The translations under genes and the position numbers were made by a program. The notes under the pieces were generated by a model. That model did not search any database. It was given only the letters and a program-made list of their open reading frames with translations, and was not told where the DNA came from. Positions 25,138-33,721 of a DNA stretch of 53,051 nucleotides are shown here, one piece after another (the stretch's first letter is position 1; the number at the start of each line of letters is the position of its first letter). The stretch comes from Acidimicrobiaceae bacterium (GTDB taxonomy: Bacteria; Actinomycetota; Acidimicrobiia; Acidimicrobiales; UBA8190): assembly GCA_003151955.1 (NCBI GenBank), contig PLZB01000032.1, positions 31,080-84,130 of the forward strand, read 5' to 3'.

Positions 25138-25181
25138 CGGTCCAGCGCCGGCTCGAACCGCTTCGAGCGTGCGCTGGACCG
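25138..25181. terminator. Long two-part hairpin between convergent genes, bidirectional terminator
   Basis: Outer arms CGGTCCAGCGC (25138-25148) and GCGCTGGACCG (25171-25181) enclose inner arms GCTCGAA (25151-25157) and TTCGAGC (25162-25168) around a 4-base loop. It lies between the 3' ends of the Lrp-domain gene and trpD. The rest of 25120-25298 shows no gene. Confidence 0.7.
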
Positions 25182-25298
25182 AATCTGCAGGACGGGGGGC
25201 TGCCCTTGCAGAGAGGAGAACGGGCCGGAGGCGCCGACCTTTCGGCCCGGCCCCGAACCTCCCGGTCGTTGTGTCCCCGTTGTTGAAAGTCCGGGGGC

Positions 25299-26354
25299 TC
25301 AGGCCGCAGGGGCGGCAGCCCGGGAGACCCGGACGAGCTCGTCGAGGACCTTCTGGGCCCGCCCCTCGTCCAGGGTGACCCGGGCCAGGTCGACCCCGGC
25401 GGCGAGATCCCCGACGAGGCCCGTCACGAGGAGAGCGGCGGCGGCGTTCAGGAGGACGATGTCCCGGTGGGGGCCCGCCTCACCCCCGAGGACCCGGAGG
25501 AGGAGGGCGGCGTTGGCCTGGGCGTCCCCACCCCGGAGATCGGCGACCGTGGCGGGGGCCAGTCCGAGATCGGCCGGGTCGACCTGGTAGCGGCGGATCT
25601 CCCCGGGCTCGGCCCCGAGCTCGAGGACGGTGCTCGGTCCGGTGGTGGAGAGCTCGTCGAGGCCGTCGGCCCCATGGACGACGAGGGCCCGGCGGGCCCC
25701 GTTGGCGGCGAGGACCCCGAGCATCTTCTCGGCCATGGCCGGGTCGCTGACCCCGACGACCTGGTGCCGGGCCCGGGCCGGATTGGCCAGGGGACCGAGG
25801 ACGTTGAAGATGGTGGGGACCCCGAGCTCCCGGCGGACGGGGATGGCGAACCGCATGGCGGGATGGAAGCGGGGGGCGAAGCAGAAGCCCATCCCGACCT
25901 CCTCCACACAGCGGGCCACCCCGTCGGGGCCGAGGTCGATGACGACCCCGAGGGCCTCGAGGACGTCGGCGGAGCCGGCCGCCGAGGTGGCGGCCCGGCC
26001 GCCGTGCTTGCAGACCCGGGCCCCGGCCCCGGCCGCCACCAGCGCGGCCATGGTCGAGACGTTGATCGAGGAGCTCCGGTCCCCACCCGTCCCACAGGTG
26101 TCGAGGAGGTCACCCTCGAGCTCGAGGGGCTCGGCCCGGTCCAGCATGGCCCGGACCAGGCCGGCCAGCTCCTCGACGGTCTCCCCCTTGGCCCGGAGCG
26201 CCGTCACGAAGGCGGCGATCTGGGCGTCGGTGGCCTCCCCGGCCAGGATCTCCCCCAGGGCCAGGCCGGCCTCCTCCCCCGTGAGGTCCCTTCCGGCCAT
26301 GAGCCGGGTGAGGACCCCGGGCCAGCCTCCGAGCTCCCTGAAGGTCAGGGCCAT
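25299..26354 (-). CDS. trpD: Anthranilate phosphoribosyltransferase
   Basis: TrpD joins anthranilate to PRPP in tryptophan synthesis. The 351-residue protein has the PRPP-binding loop DTCGTGGDRSSSINVST, the anthranilate-site KHGGRAATS, FNVLGPLANPARA and the metal-site region DGLDELS. The length is normal. The ATG begins one base after the acyl-CoA dehydrogenase stop, so the two are co-transcribed, although their pathways differ. No other trp gene is nearby. Confidence 0.95.
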   Translation of the reverse strand: MALTFRELGGWPGVLTRLMAGRDLTGEEAGLALGEILAGEATDAQIAAFVTALRAKGETVEELAGLVRAMLDRAEPLELEGDLLDTCGTGGDRSSSINVSTMAALVAAGAGARVCKHGGRAATSAAGSADVLEALGVVIDLGPDGVARCVEEVGMGFCFAPRFHPAMRFAIPVRRELGVPTIFNVLGPLANPARARHQVVGVSDPAMAEKMLGVLAANGARRALVVHGADGLDELSTTGPSTVLELGAEPGEIRRYQVDPADLGLAPATVADLRGGDAQANAALLLRVLGGEAGPHRDIVLLNAAAALLVTGLVGDLAAGVDLARVTLDEGRAQKVLDELVRVSRAAAPAA

Positions 26355-26355
26355 C

Positions 26356-27531
26356 TCAGTCCCACCAGAGGTCGTGGTCGAGAACGCCCTTGGCGATCAG
26401 GCCGAGCTGGACCTGGCTGGTCCCTTCCACGATGGTCAGCTGTTTGGCGTCCCGGTACCAGAGCTCGGTGGGATGGTCCTCCATGTAGCCGGCCGCCCCG
26501 AGGAGCTGGACGGCGAGCCCCGAGGCCCGGACGGCGAGCTCGGTGGCGTGGTACTTGGCCATGGACAGGTAGGGGACCCACTCCTTCGTGAACTTCCCCT
26601 GGTCGGCCAGCCAGGCCGAGCGGTAGGTGAGGAGCCGGGCCGCCTCGATGTCCACGGCGCACTTGGCGATCTCCCACTGGATCCCCTGCATGTCGGCGAT
26701 GGTCTTCCCGAAGGCGGACCGCTCCTTCACGTACTCCGTGGCGTACATGAGGGCCCCCTCGGCCAGGCCGATCCCCCGGGCCGCCACGATCGGCCGCATC
26801 GAGTTGAGGCCGAGCATGGCGAGGCGGAAGCCCCCGACCTCCCCGATGACGTTGGCGGCGGGGACCCGGACGTCGCTCAGGAGGAGCTCCCCCGTGTCGA
26901 CCCCCCGGACCCCCATCTTGTGGTCGGTCCGGCCCACCTCGACCCCGTCCCAGGCCCGCTCGACGATGAAGCCGGTGATCGAGTCGTGGGCCCGGCTGGT
27001 GGGGTCGGAGGTCTTGGCGAAGACGGTGTACCAGTCGGCCTCCCGGACCCCCGACATCCAGCACTTCGTCCCGTTCAGGATCCAGCCCCCCTCGTCCCCG
27101 GGGTCGGGGACGGCCCGGGTCCGCATCCCCATGACGTCACTCCCGGCCTGGGCCTCGGAGAGGCCGAAGGCGGCCCGGGTCCTCCCCTCGGCGATCCCCG
27201 GGAGGTAGCGCTCCTGCTGCTCGACGGACCCGGCGATCATGACGGGGCCGGTGGGGAGCCGGGTCAACAGGAGCATGAGGGCGGCGGAATTCGAGTACTT
27301 CGCCACCTCCTCGATGGCCAGGGTCAGTCCCAGGATCCCGGCCCCGGATCCCCCGAACTCCTCGGGGATGCAGAGCCCGAGGAGGCCGGCGTCCCGGAAG
27401 ACCCCGAAGATGTCGGCGGGGTACTCCCCGGTGGAGTCGATCTCCCGGGCCCGGGGCTTCACCTTCCCCTGGGCGATCCGCCGGACGGTGGACTGGAGCT
27501 CGGCCAACTCGGGGGGGAGGTCGAAATTCAT
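26356..27531 (-). CDS. Acyl-CoA dehydrogenase
   Basis: This 391-residue flavoenzyme has the family signatures AFGLSEAQAGSDV and LNGTKCWMSG (FAD/substrate contacts), RSAFGKTIADMQGIQWEIA and QLLGAAGYMEDHPTELWYRDAKQLTIVEGTSQVQ. The usual catalytic-base region IxEGT is present (TIVEGTS). It would oxidise an acyl-CoA to the enoyl-CoA with electrons passed to ETF; chain length cannot be read from sequence. It is the first gene of a pair with trpD and divergent from the DUF6629 gene. Confidence 0.92.
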   Translation of the reverse strand: MNFDLPPELAELQSTVRRIAQGKVKPRAREIDSTGEYPADIFGVFRDAGLLGLCIPEEFGGSGAGILGLTLAIEEVAKYSNSAALMLLLTRLPTGPVMIAGSVEQQERYLPGIAEGRTRAAFGLSEAQAGSDVMGMRTRAVPDPGDEGGWILNGTKCWMSGVREADWYTVFAKTSDPTSRAHDSITGFIVERAWDGVEVGRTDHKMGVRGVDTGELLLSDVRVPAANVIGEVGGFRLAMLGLNSMRPIVAARGIGLAEGALMYATEYVKERSAFGKTIADMQGIQWEIAKCAVDIEAARLLTYRSAWLADQGKFTKEWVPYLSMAKYHATELAVRASGLAVQLLGAAGYMEDHPTELWYRDAKQLTIVEGTSQVQLGLIAKGVLDHDLWWD

Positions 27532-27702
27532 CCCGGGAGGCTACCAACCCTGGGCGCGGGGCCCTCCGGCCTGGCAAGTCCGGGTCCGATGTGGTCTGCT
27601 CTCGGGAGAAGAGAGCGGTGGCCGTCACGCCGGATCACGCAACAGGAAGGTGGCGGGCACCGAGCGCCCTCCCTCCGGCCGCTCCCGAGCTGGAGGTGCC
27701 CC

Positions 27703-28368
27703 GTGTGCTTCTCCCCCGAGGGTGACCTCGCCGGCGGGATCGTCGTCACCGCCATCGGCGTCGACGCCTTCCGGCACCTCCGCCGCCGGGAGGACCACCG
27801 CATGCTGGCCGCCCTCCCCCTCCTCCTCGGGGCCCACCAGATCGACGAGACCTTCGTCTGGTGGTGGCTCCAGGGCCACAGCTCGGCGGCGGTCGGCCGG
27901 GTGGCGATGTGGATCTACCTCCTCATCGCCTTCGTCGTCCTGCCCGTCCTCCTCCCCCTGATCGTGATGGGTCTCGAGCCGACGACCCGCCGTCGCTGGG
28001 CCATGGCCCCGTTCCTGGCCATCGGGACCGGGGTATCAGCCCTCCTCCTCGAGACGATGCTCCGCAACGGGCCCAGGGTGACCCTCGGCCACTACCACCT
28101 GGCCTATTCCATCGGGCTCCAACACGGGGTCGCCGTCATCGGCCTCTACATCGTGGCCACCTGTGGCCCCCTCCTGGCCTCGGGGTTCCGCCACATCGTG
28201 CTCTTCGGCCTGGCCAACCTGGTCGCCGTCCTCGTCCTGGCCCGACTGAGCGCCGACGGGTTCGCCTCACTCTGGTGCTTCTACGCTGCCCTCGCCACCG
28301 GCGGGATCATGCTCCACATGCGCTACGCCAAACCCCACCGGGCCACCCCCGGAGCAGCCGCAGCCTGA
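27703..28368 (+). CDS. DUF6629 family membrane protein
   Basis: This 221-residue protein starts VCFSPEGDLAGGIVVTAIGVDAFR, close to the MCFSxxASF start of DUF6629 proteins, and has about six membrane helices (for example IYLLIAFVVLPVLLPLIVMG and IVLFGLANLVAVLVLARL). Conserved polar positions include HQIDETFVWW in the second helix region. Function is unknown. GTG 27703 is chosen because GGAGG lies seven bases upstream and the Met-Cys-Phe-Ser-like start is conserved. The 171-base upstream region contains a small hairpin (GCTCTC/GAGAGC, 27598-27616). Confidence 0.75.
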   Translation: MCFSPEGDLAGGIVVTAIGVDAFRHLRRREDHRMLAALPLLLGAHQIDETFVWWWLQGHSSAAVGRVAMWIYLLIAFVVLPVLLPLIVMGLEPTTRRRWAMAPFLAIGTGVSALLLETMLRNGPRVTLGHYHLAYSIGLQHGVAVIGLYIVATCGPLLASGFRHIVLFGLANLVAVLVLARLSADGFASLWCFYAALATGGIMLHMRYAKPHRATPGAAAA

Positions 28369-28374
28369 CCCAGG

Positions 28375-29271
28375 TCAGCCGACCGAGCCGGCCTGGGCGG
28401 CCTTGGCGGCCTGGATGAACTGGGGGAAGGTCATGACCTGGTCGGCAGGAGGGGCCGAGACGCTGACCGGGCTGCCGTAGTGGTCGAAGCTCATGTCCTC
28501 CGAGATCCGGAGGCCCACCGTCCCGGTGGGGACCGGGACGGTGATGGACTCGTTGACGCTCATCTGCCGGACCAGGCCCCCGCCGTCGACCCAGATGTCG
28601 ACCCCCGGGGGGTTGGCCGTGAACTCCGTGAGGAGCCGCTGCTGCTCCGCGGCCGGGATCCCCATGCTGTTCCAGACAGCGGTGACGGTCTGCTGCTGCT
28701 TCTGGAGGTCGGGGACAGCCGAGAAGCCGGTCAGCTCGACCCCGTTGCGGGTCTTGGTTCCCAACGCCGTGACGGTGCTCCCCTTGGCCCGGAGCAGGTT
28801 CAGGAAGTCGGTCGGGTTGGCACTCGAGGCCCCCAGGCTCGGGTCCTGGCCCATGGCCTGGCTCAGGTCGACGGAGATCCAGGGCTTGAAGCCGGGGACG
28901 GAGCCGACCATCGAGCCGATGTCCTCGTAGACGTTCCCACCGATCAGCCGGACCTCGACCACCGCCCCGCCGGAGGGGAGCCCCTGCACCCCGGTCATGG
29001 TCAGGTTGAGGTCGGCCGCGCTGGCGCTGAAGTCGAATCCCCCGGTTCCGGTCAGGTCGATCGTCTCGGTCTTGCCCCCGGTCGTGATGACCTCGTGGGC
29101 CGTGACCTGGGCCTGGGCCGTCCGCTGGTGCTCGGTGGTGGTGGCGGCGAGGGCCGTGGCCTCGAGAGGCGTCAACCCGGCGATGACGTCTCCCGGGGAG
29201 CAGGCCGTCAAGCCCAACCCGACGCCAAGGGCGGCACCACCCGCCAGGACCAGCCGAATCCTCGTCCCCAT
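28375..29271 (-). CDS. LppX/LprG-like lipoprotein
   Basis: A signal peptide (RIRLVLAGGAALGVGLGL) with lipobox LTAC is followed by about 270 residues with the LppX/LprAFG pattern: repeated beta-strands (FDFSASAADLNLTMTGV, AVVEVRLIGGNVYEDI), a long helix and VDIWVDGGGLVRQM. Mycobacterial homologues carry lipids such as triacylated glycolipids between the plasma membrane and the outer envelope; that role is inferred by similarity. It ends six bases from the convergent DUF6629 gene. Confidence 0.8.
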   Translation of the reverse strand: MGTRIRLVLAGGAALGVGLGLTACSPGDVIAGLTPLEATALAATTTEHQRTAQAQVTAHEVITTGGKTETIDLTGTGGFDFSASAADLNLTMTGVQGLPSGGAVVEVRLIGGNVYEDIGSMVGSVPGFKPWISVDLSQAMGQDPSLGASSANPTDFLNLLRAKGSTVTALGTKTRNGVELTGFSAVPDLQKQQQTVTAVWNSMGIPAAEQQRLLTEFTANPPGVDIWVDGGGLVRQMSVNESITVPVPTGTVGLRISEDMSFDHYGSPVSVSAPPADQVMTFPQFIQAAKAAQAGSVG

Positions 29272-29317
29272 GTCCCGCCTCCCCGTTCAGTCCTGGCCAG
29301 AGCCTAACCGGTGGGCC

Positions 29318-29560
29318 TCAGGCCGACTTCCTCCGCTGGCGGAGGATCCGACGGCGCTCCCGCTCGGTCGACCCGCCCCAGACGCCCTCCCGCTCCCGGT
29401 GGGCCAGGGCGTGCTCCAGGCAGGCCATCCGCACCGGGCAGCCCTCACAGACGGCCTTGGCCTCCTCGGCCTCCTCGTCGTCCACCGGGTAGAAGACCTC
29501 GGGGTCGATACCCCGGCAGGCGGCTCGCTTGCGCCAGCTTGCGGTCGAAGGGGCGGTCAT
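29318..29560 (-). CDS. WhiB-family iron-sulfur transcriptional regulator
   Basis: The 80-residue protein has the four WhiB cysteines (C15, C38, C41, C47 in AACRG...VCEGCPVRMACLEHAL), the GVWGG turn (59-63) and a basic C-terminal tail (RERRRILRQRRKS) for DNA contact. WhiB proteins hold a [4Fe-4S] cluster sensitive to O2 and NO and work with the primary sigma factor; they occur essentially only in actinobacteria and their phages. ATG 29560 is preferred over an in-frame GTG at 29581 because GAGGAAG lies 11 bases upstream of it. Confidence 0.93.
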   Translation of the reverse strand: MTAPSTASWRKRAACRGIDPEVFYPVDDEEAEEAKAVCEGCPVRMACLEHALAHREREGVWGGSTERERRRILRQRRKSA

Positions 29561-29632
29561 CGGAGTCACTTCCTCGGGCACTGGGTGCGTTGTCGTTGCA
29601 TGGGACTGGAGCAGGGTGTTCCGCCGGCGGTT

Positions 29633-29648
29633 TCTCTGCGAGCAGAGA
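29633..29648. promoter_or_regulatory. Perfect palindrome in the whiB leader
   Basis: TCTCTGC-GA-GCAGAGA is a perfect 7+2+7 dyad about 75 bases before the whiB start and downstream of its likely promoter, well placed for an operator. No known regulator motif is recognised. Confidence 0.4.
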
Positions 29649-29684
29649 CAATGCTCCCCTCACAGGGAAATCAGCGGAACAGAC

Positions 29685-29713
29685 AGTATCGCGCAGCGCC
29701 GGCCCCCTGTCCA
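29685..29713 (-). promoter_or_regulatory. Predicted whiB promoter
   Basis: On the minus strand TGGACA (29713-29708) and GATACT (29690-29685) are separated by 17 bases. The transcript would have a leader of about 115 bases containing the palindrome. Confidence 0.45.
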
Positions 29714-29761
29714 GGCATAACGACACTGAGCTGGGAAAACGCCGGGCCCGGTCGGGTCGGG

Positions 29762-30277
29762 TCAGAGCTCGAGCCACATGGCCAGGCGAGGCCCCATGGC
29801 ATCCTCGCCGACGGCGATCTCCTGGGCCCGGACGGCGGCCAGCTCCGGACCCGGCTTCTCGAGGGGTCGGAAGCCGAGGGAGCGGTAGAAGGGGCCGTTC
29901 CAGGGGACGTCCCTGAAGGTCGTCAGGGTGACGGCGGGGAGACCATGGGTCCGGCCCCAGCCGGCGACCGCCTCCACCAGGGCGGTCCCGAGACCCCGGC
30001 CACCCTGGGCGGGGAGGACGGCCAGCTGCCGGAGGTGGGCGGCCCCGTCGAGGATGCCGACCGAGGCGAACCCGACGGGGGGGTCCCCGGCCACCAGGAC
30101 GAGGACGGCCCCGGTCAGGTGGTCGATCTGGGAGGCCTCCGGGAAGGGGCCCATCCCGAGGGTGGCGAAGAGCCCGTCGGCGGCCTCCTCCACGGCAGCC
30201 AGGAGGGGGAGCTCCCCGGGCCGGGCCGTCCGGACCTCGGGCCTGTCGGAGGTCGGGTCCAGGGGGCCTCCCTCCAT
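29762..30277 (-). CDS. GNAT family N-acetyltransferase
   Basis: This 171-residue protein has the GNAT core: VGFASVGILDGAAHLRQLAVLPAQGGRGLGTALV, with the Q/RxxGxG/A acetyl-CoA loop as QGGRGLG, and the C-terminal WNGPFYRSLGFRPL strand-helix. The acceptor is unknown. The ATG lies one base after the DUF3501 stop, making it the last gene of the Fur-rubrerythrin operon. That context may mean it acts during oxidative stress, but this is inference. Confidence 0.87.
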   Translation of the reverse strand: MEGGPLDPTSDRPEVRTARPGELPLLAAVEEAADGLFATLGMGPFPEASQIDHLTGAVLVLVAGDPPVGFASVGILDGAAHLRQLAVLPAQGGRGLGTALVEAVAGWGRTHGLPAVTLTTFRDVPWNGPFYRSLGFRPLEKPGPELAAVRAQEIAVGEDAMGPRLAMWLEL

Positions 30278-30278
30278 T

Positions 30279-30869
30279 TCAGACCCGGAGGTCCCGGAGG
30301 AGCTCGGCCACGGTCTCCCCGGTGAGGGTGACCGCCTCGGGGTAGTCGGGGTGGTCGACGCCCAGGACGACGGGACCGGCGGCGAACCGGTCGACCTCAG
30401 CCGGGGAGAGCTCGAAGCGGAGGTAGTGGACCGCCGAGGTGACATCCGCCCGGGTCAGGGCCTCCTCGTGGGCCTCTTCCGGGATCGACCGGATCTCTTC
30501 CCCCCCGGCGAGCCGGAGGACCAGGGACCGTTCGATCCCGACCAGCCTCGGGAGCCAGTGCCGGAGGGCCTCCTCGTCGGTGAGCTCGATGAAGAGGGTG
30601 GCCGAGAGCTGGCCCGGCTCCGGGATCAGGGGGTTGTAGGCGTCGAGCTCCCCCTGGACCCCCTCGTCGGTGACGATCTTCTCGGCCCGGGCCATCTCCT
30701 GGACCTGGAACCGGACCGTCTCCCGGTTCTCGAAGAGGAGCGTGACGACCGGCCCGACCGAAACCCGGCGACGGGCCTTCAGGTCGATGATCCCCCGCCT
30801 CGTCTCCTCCCGGACCCGTTCGTAGGCCCGGAGATCGACGATGTCCTCGAGCTGGAGTCGGCGGCTCAC
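30279..30869 (-). CDS. DUF3501 family protein
   Basis: This 196-residue protein matches DUF3501 ([18 protein letters not shown] at the front, [22 protein letters not shown], then [14 protein letters not shown] segment and [11 protein letters not shown]). Members are repeatedly found next to rubrerythrin genes, as here, pointing to a role in oxygen or peroxide defence; no activity is known. It starts 85 bases after the rubrerythrin stop and ends one base before the GNAT gene. Confidence 0.83.
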   Translation of the reverse strand: MSRRLQLEDIVDLRAYERVREETRRGIIDLKARRRVSVGPVVTLLFENRETVRFQVQEMARAEKIVTDEGVQGELDAYNPLIPEPGQLSATLFIELTDEEALRHWLPRLVGIERSLVLRLAGGEEIRSIPEEAHEEALTRADVTSAVHYLRFELSPAEVDRFAAGPVVLGVDHPDYPEAVTLTGETVAELLRDLRV

Positions 30870-30954
30870 GGGTCATCCCTCCCTGGGAGCGGTCGGGGGC
30901 CGACGCCGGTCTGCACGGCCCGGCCCCCTCCCGCGGCTCGATGAACCTCGCCGA

Positions 30955-31380
30955 TCAGGCCTCGACGACGGAGGCCAGCCCCTGGGCGAATCGCCCGGCG
31001 TGGCTCTTCTCGGCCCGGGCCAGCGTCTCGAACCACTCCGCCGCCTCGACATGGCCCTCGTCCCGGGCCGTCTTGGCGAAACCCGGGTACATCTCCGTGT
31101 ACTCGTAGGTCTCCCCCTCGATGGCCGACCGGAGGTTGTCCGCCGTGGGGCCGACCGGGACACCGGTGACAGGGTCCCCGATCTCCTTCAGGAGGTCGAA
31201 GTGCCCGAAGGCGTGGCCCGTCTCCCCCTCGGCCACCGACCGGAAGAGGGCGGCCACGTCGGGGTAGCCCTCCACGTCGGCCTTCTGGGCGAAGTAGAGA
31301 TACCGCCGGTTGGCCTGGCTCTCGCCGGCGAAGGCCTCCTTCAGGTTGGCCTCGGTCTGGGAACCCTTCAAATCAGCCAC
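30955..31380 (-). CDS. Rubrerythrin (diiron domain only)
   Basis: This 141-residue ferritin-like four-helix protein carries the two E-x(n)-ExxH clusters of rubrerythrin ([60 protein letters not shown]). It lacks the C-terminal rubredoxin domain of classic rubrerythrin, so electrons must come from another protein. The expected reaction is reduction of H2O2 to water. The GTG start is preceded by AGGAGG nine bases upstream, and the gene follows the Fur-family gene by 26 bases. Confidence 0.9.
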   Translation of the reverse strand: MADLKGSQTEANLKEAFAGESQANRRYLYFAQKADVEGYPDVAALFRSVAEGETGHAFGHFDLLKEIGDPVTGVPVGPTADNLRSAIEGETYEYTEMYPGFAKTARDEGHVEAAEWFETLARAEKSHAGRFAQGLASVVEA

Positions 31381-31406
31381 GCGCTCATTCCTCCTTGGAT
31401 GGTTTC

Positions 31407-31874
31407 CTACACCGGCCCGGTGCCGGACGGCACCTGGTCACGATCCCGGGACGGGGACTCCCGACAGCTCCCGCAGAGTCCCCGGAAGATCACCTCGGTC
31501 CCCTCGACCTCGTAGCCCGCCTCGGCCCCGGAGGGGACGGTCACCCCCGAGAAGTCGAGATGGAGATCCCGGGCCTTCCCGCAGCGCCGGCAGACGAGGT
31601 GGTGGTGGCCGATCTCCACGTTCGGGTCGAACCGGGTCGGTCCCGTCCCGAGGTCGAGAGCGGCGATCTCCCCCATGGCCGCCAGCTCGTTCAGGGTCTG
31701 GTAGACGGTCTTCAGGGAGATCGTCTCCATCTCGGCCCGGGCCGACTCGAAGATCGTCTCCGCGGTGGGATGGGTCACGTCTCCCTCCAGGACCCGGAAG
31801 ATGCACTGCCGCTGGGGGGTCACCTTCCGGCCCTGGTCCCGGAAGAGACGGGTCAGCTCGGCCGGGGTCTTCAT
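31407..31874 (-). CDS. Fur/PerR family metal-dependent regulator
   Basis: The 155-residue protein has the winged helix of Fur proteins (RKVTPQRQCIFRVLE, ISLKTVYQTLNELAAMGEIA), the regulatory His cluster IGHHHLVC and two CxxC pairs (CRRCGK and CGSC) that hold structural zinc. Being first in an operon with rubrerythrin, a PerR-like peroxide sensor is likelier than an iron regulator, but the sequence alone does not settle this. ATG 31874 matches the family N-terminus; an upstream in-frame start would add 21 residues over the promoter. Confidence 0.9.
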   Translation of the reverse strand: MKTPAELTRLFRDQGRKVTPQRQCIFRVLEGDVTHPTAETIFESARAEMETISLKTVYQTLNELAAMGEIAALDLGTGPTRFDPNVEIGHHHLVCRRCGKARDLHLDFSGVTVPSGAEAGYEVEGTEVIFRGLCGSCRESPSRDRDQVPSGTGPV

Positions 31875-31882
31875 CGATCCGA

Positions 31883-31912
31883 ACCCTAGCGTAAAGGATT
31901 GTTTCCTGACAA
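31883..31912 (-). promoter_or_regulatory. Predicted promoter of the fur-rubrerythrin operon
   Basis: On the minus strand TTGTCA (31912-31907) and TAGGGT (31888-31883) are 18 bases apart, with the ATG only nine bases after the -10, so the transcript would have almost no leader. The -35 lies inside a palindrome. Confidence 0.5.
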
Positions 31913-31914
31913 TC
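31897..31914. promoter_or_regulatory. Candidate Fur/PerR operator palindrome
   Basis: GATTGT-TTCCTG-ACAATC is a perfect 6+6+6 dyad, AT-rich in a GC-rich region, overlapping the predicted -35 of the fur operon and lying between it and the divergent glpD operon. Autorepression is the expected function. Confidence 0.55.
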
Positions 31915-31999
31915 ACTTTCGGTTGGGGCCTCGGCACGGGGAGGCCGGCGGTGAGATCGAGGGGACAGCCGGGTCCGGACCTTGTGGGAGGCTGACCCC

Positions 32000-33721
32000 G
32001 TGCCCGACGACCCCGGCCACCTCCGACCGGCCTTCGACCGGGAGAGTGCCCTCGACCGGCTGGCCGAGGACCGGTTCGACGTCCTTGTCATCGGCGGGGG
32101 GATCACCGGGGCCGGGGTCGCCCTCGATGCCGCCGCCCGGGGACTCCGGACGGCGCTCGTCGAGCGGGAGGACTTCGCCTCAGGGACCTCCTCCCGATCC
32201 TCCAAGCTCGTCCACGGCGGCCTCCGCTACCTCCAGCAGCGGGACGTCCGACTCGTCTACGAGGCCCTCCACGAGCGGCAGCGACTGCTCGTGAACGCAC
32301 CCCACCTGGTCTCCCCCCTCCCCTTCCTGATCCCCCTCTTCGGGAAGGACGGGACCGTCCAGAAGACGGTGGCCCGGTTCTACTCCACCGCCCTCTGGGC
32401 CTACGACGTCACCGGAGGGGTCCGGATCGGGAAGCGCCACAAGCGGATCGACCGGACCGAGGCCCTCACCCACCTCCCGACCCTCCGGGCCGACCGGCTC
32501 GTCGCCGCCTTCCTCTACTACGACGCCCGGACCGACGACGCCCGGTTGACGCTGGCCCTGGCCCGGACGGCCGCCCTCGACCACGGGGCCGTCCTGGCCA
32601 ACTACACCCCCGTGACCGCCCTCCTCGAAGACGAGGGCGGGAAGCTGGCCGGGGCCACCGTCGCCCCCGTCGGACGGGACCCCTTCGACATCCGGGCCGC
32701 CGTCGTCGTCAACGCCACCGGGGTCTGGGCCGACGACCTCCGGTTCCTCGACGAGAAGAGCCACCCCCACTCCATCCGGCCGGCCAAGGGGATCCACCTC
32801 ACCGTCCCCCGAGCCAAGCTCCCCGCCGACATCGCCGCCGTCCTCCCCGTCCGCCAGGACCACCGCTCCATCTTCGTCGTCCCCTGGGCCGACGGGGACG
32901 ACGTCTACCTCGGGACCACCGACACCTCCTGGACGGGGAGCCTCGACGACCCGGCCTGCCTCCCCGAGGACGTCGACTACGTCATCGGGGCCGCCAACGC
33001 CGCCACGACGGGGATACTCACCCGGGAGGACGTCACCGGGGTCTGGGCCGGCCTCCGACCCCTTCTGGCCCCGGCCGAGGGCCACCAGGTCAGTGACCGA
33101 ACCGCCGACCTCTCCCGGCGCCACACCGTCCGGGTCTCCCCCCGGGGGATGGTCAGCGTCACCGGGGGGAAGCTCACGACCTACCGGCTCATGGCCGAGG
33201 ACACCGTCGACGCCGTCGTCCGCCGCCTCGGCCCGGCCGCCCCGGCCGGGGCCCGGCGCTCCCCCACCCGGCGACTCCCCCTCCGGGGGGCGGCCGGGAC
33301 GGCCGAGCTCCGACGACCGGGGACGGCGGCCCGACTCGGCCTCGACCAGGAGGTCCTCGACGCCCTCCTGGGCCGCCACGGGGGGGAGACCCCGGCGGTC
33401 CTGGCCCTGGCCGAGGGGAGGCCTGACCTCCTCGAGCCCCTCGTCCCGGGACTCCCATCCCTGAAGGTCGAGGCCCTCTGGGCCGTCCGGGAGGAAATGG
33501 CCCTCACCCTCGAGGACGTCCTCTCCCGCCGGACCCGGTCCCTCCTCCGCCGGGCCCGGGACACCGCCTCGGCCGCTCCCGCCGTCGCCGAGCTCCTCGG
33601 CCCCGACTGGGGCCGGACCCCCGGGGAGAGCGCCGCCGAGACTGAGGCCTTCGTCAGCGAGATCGAGCGGACCCTGGCCCGGGCCGGCCTCGGGCCCAGC
33701 CAAGAGGAGACCGGATCGTGA
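32000..33721 (+). CDS. glpD: Glycerol-3-phosphate dehydrogenase (FAD-dependent)
   Basis: GlpD oxidises glycerol-3-phosphate to dihydroxyacetone phosphate and passes electrons to quinone at the membrane. The 573-residue protein has the FAD-binding GGGITGAGVALDAAARGL, the family signature SSRSSKLVHGGLRYL, GRDPFDIRAAVVVNATGVWA and the C-terminal helical cap (RREEMALTLEDVL-type segment). GTG 32000 is chosen for the GGGAGG upstream. Its stop overlaps the next gene by 4 bases (GTGA), starting a three-gene coupled operon. Confidence 0.93.
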   Translation: MPDDPGHLRPAFDRESALDRLAEDRFDVLVIGGGITGAGVALDAAARGLRTALVEREDFASGTSSRSSKLVHGGLRYLQQRDVRLVYEALHERQRLLVNAPHLVSPLPFLIPLFGKDGTVQKTVARFYSTALWAYDVTGGVRIGKRHKRIDRTEALTHLPTLRADRLVAAFLYYDARTDDARLTLALARTAALDHGAVLANYTPVTALLEDEGGKLAGATVAPVGRDPFDIRAAVVVNATGVWADDLRFLDEKSHPHSIRPAKGIHLTVPRAKLPADIAAVLPVRQDHRSIFVVPWADGDDVYLGTTDTSWTGSLDDPACLPEDVDYVIGAANAATTGILTREDVTGVWAGLRPLLAPAEGHQVSDRTADLSRRHTVRVSPRGMVSVTGGKLTTYRLMAEDTVDAVVRRLGPAAPAGARRSPTRRLPLRGAAGTAELRRPGTAARLGLDQEVLDALLGRHGGETPAVLALAEGRPDLLEPLVPGLPSLKVEALWAVREEMALTLEDVLSRRTRSLLRRARDTASAAPAVAELLGPDWGRTPGESAAETEAFVSEIERTLARAGLGPSQEETGS

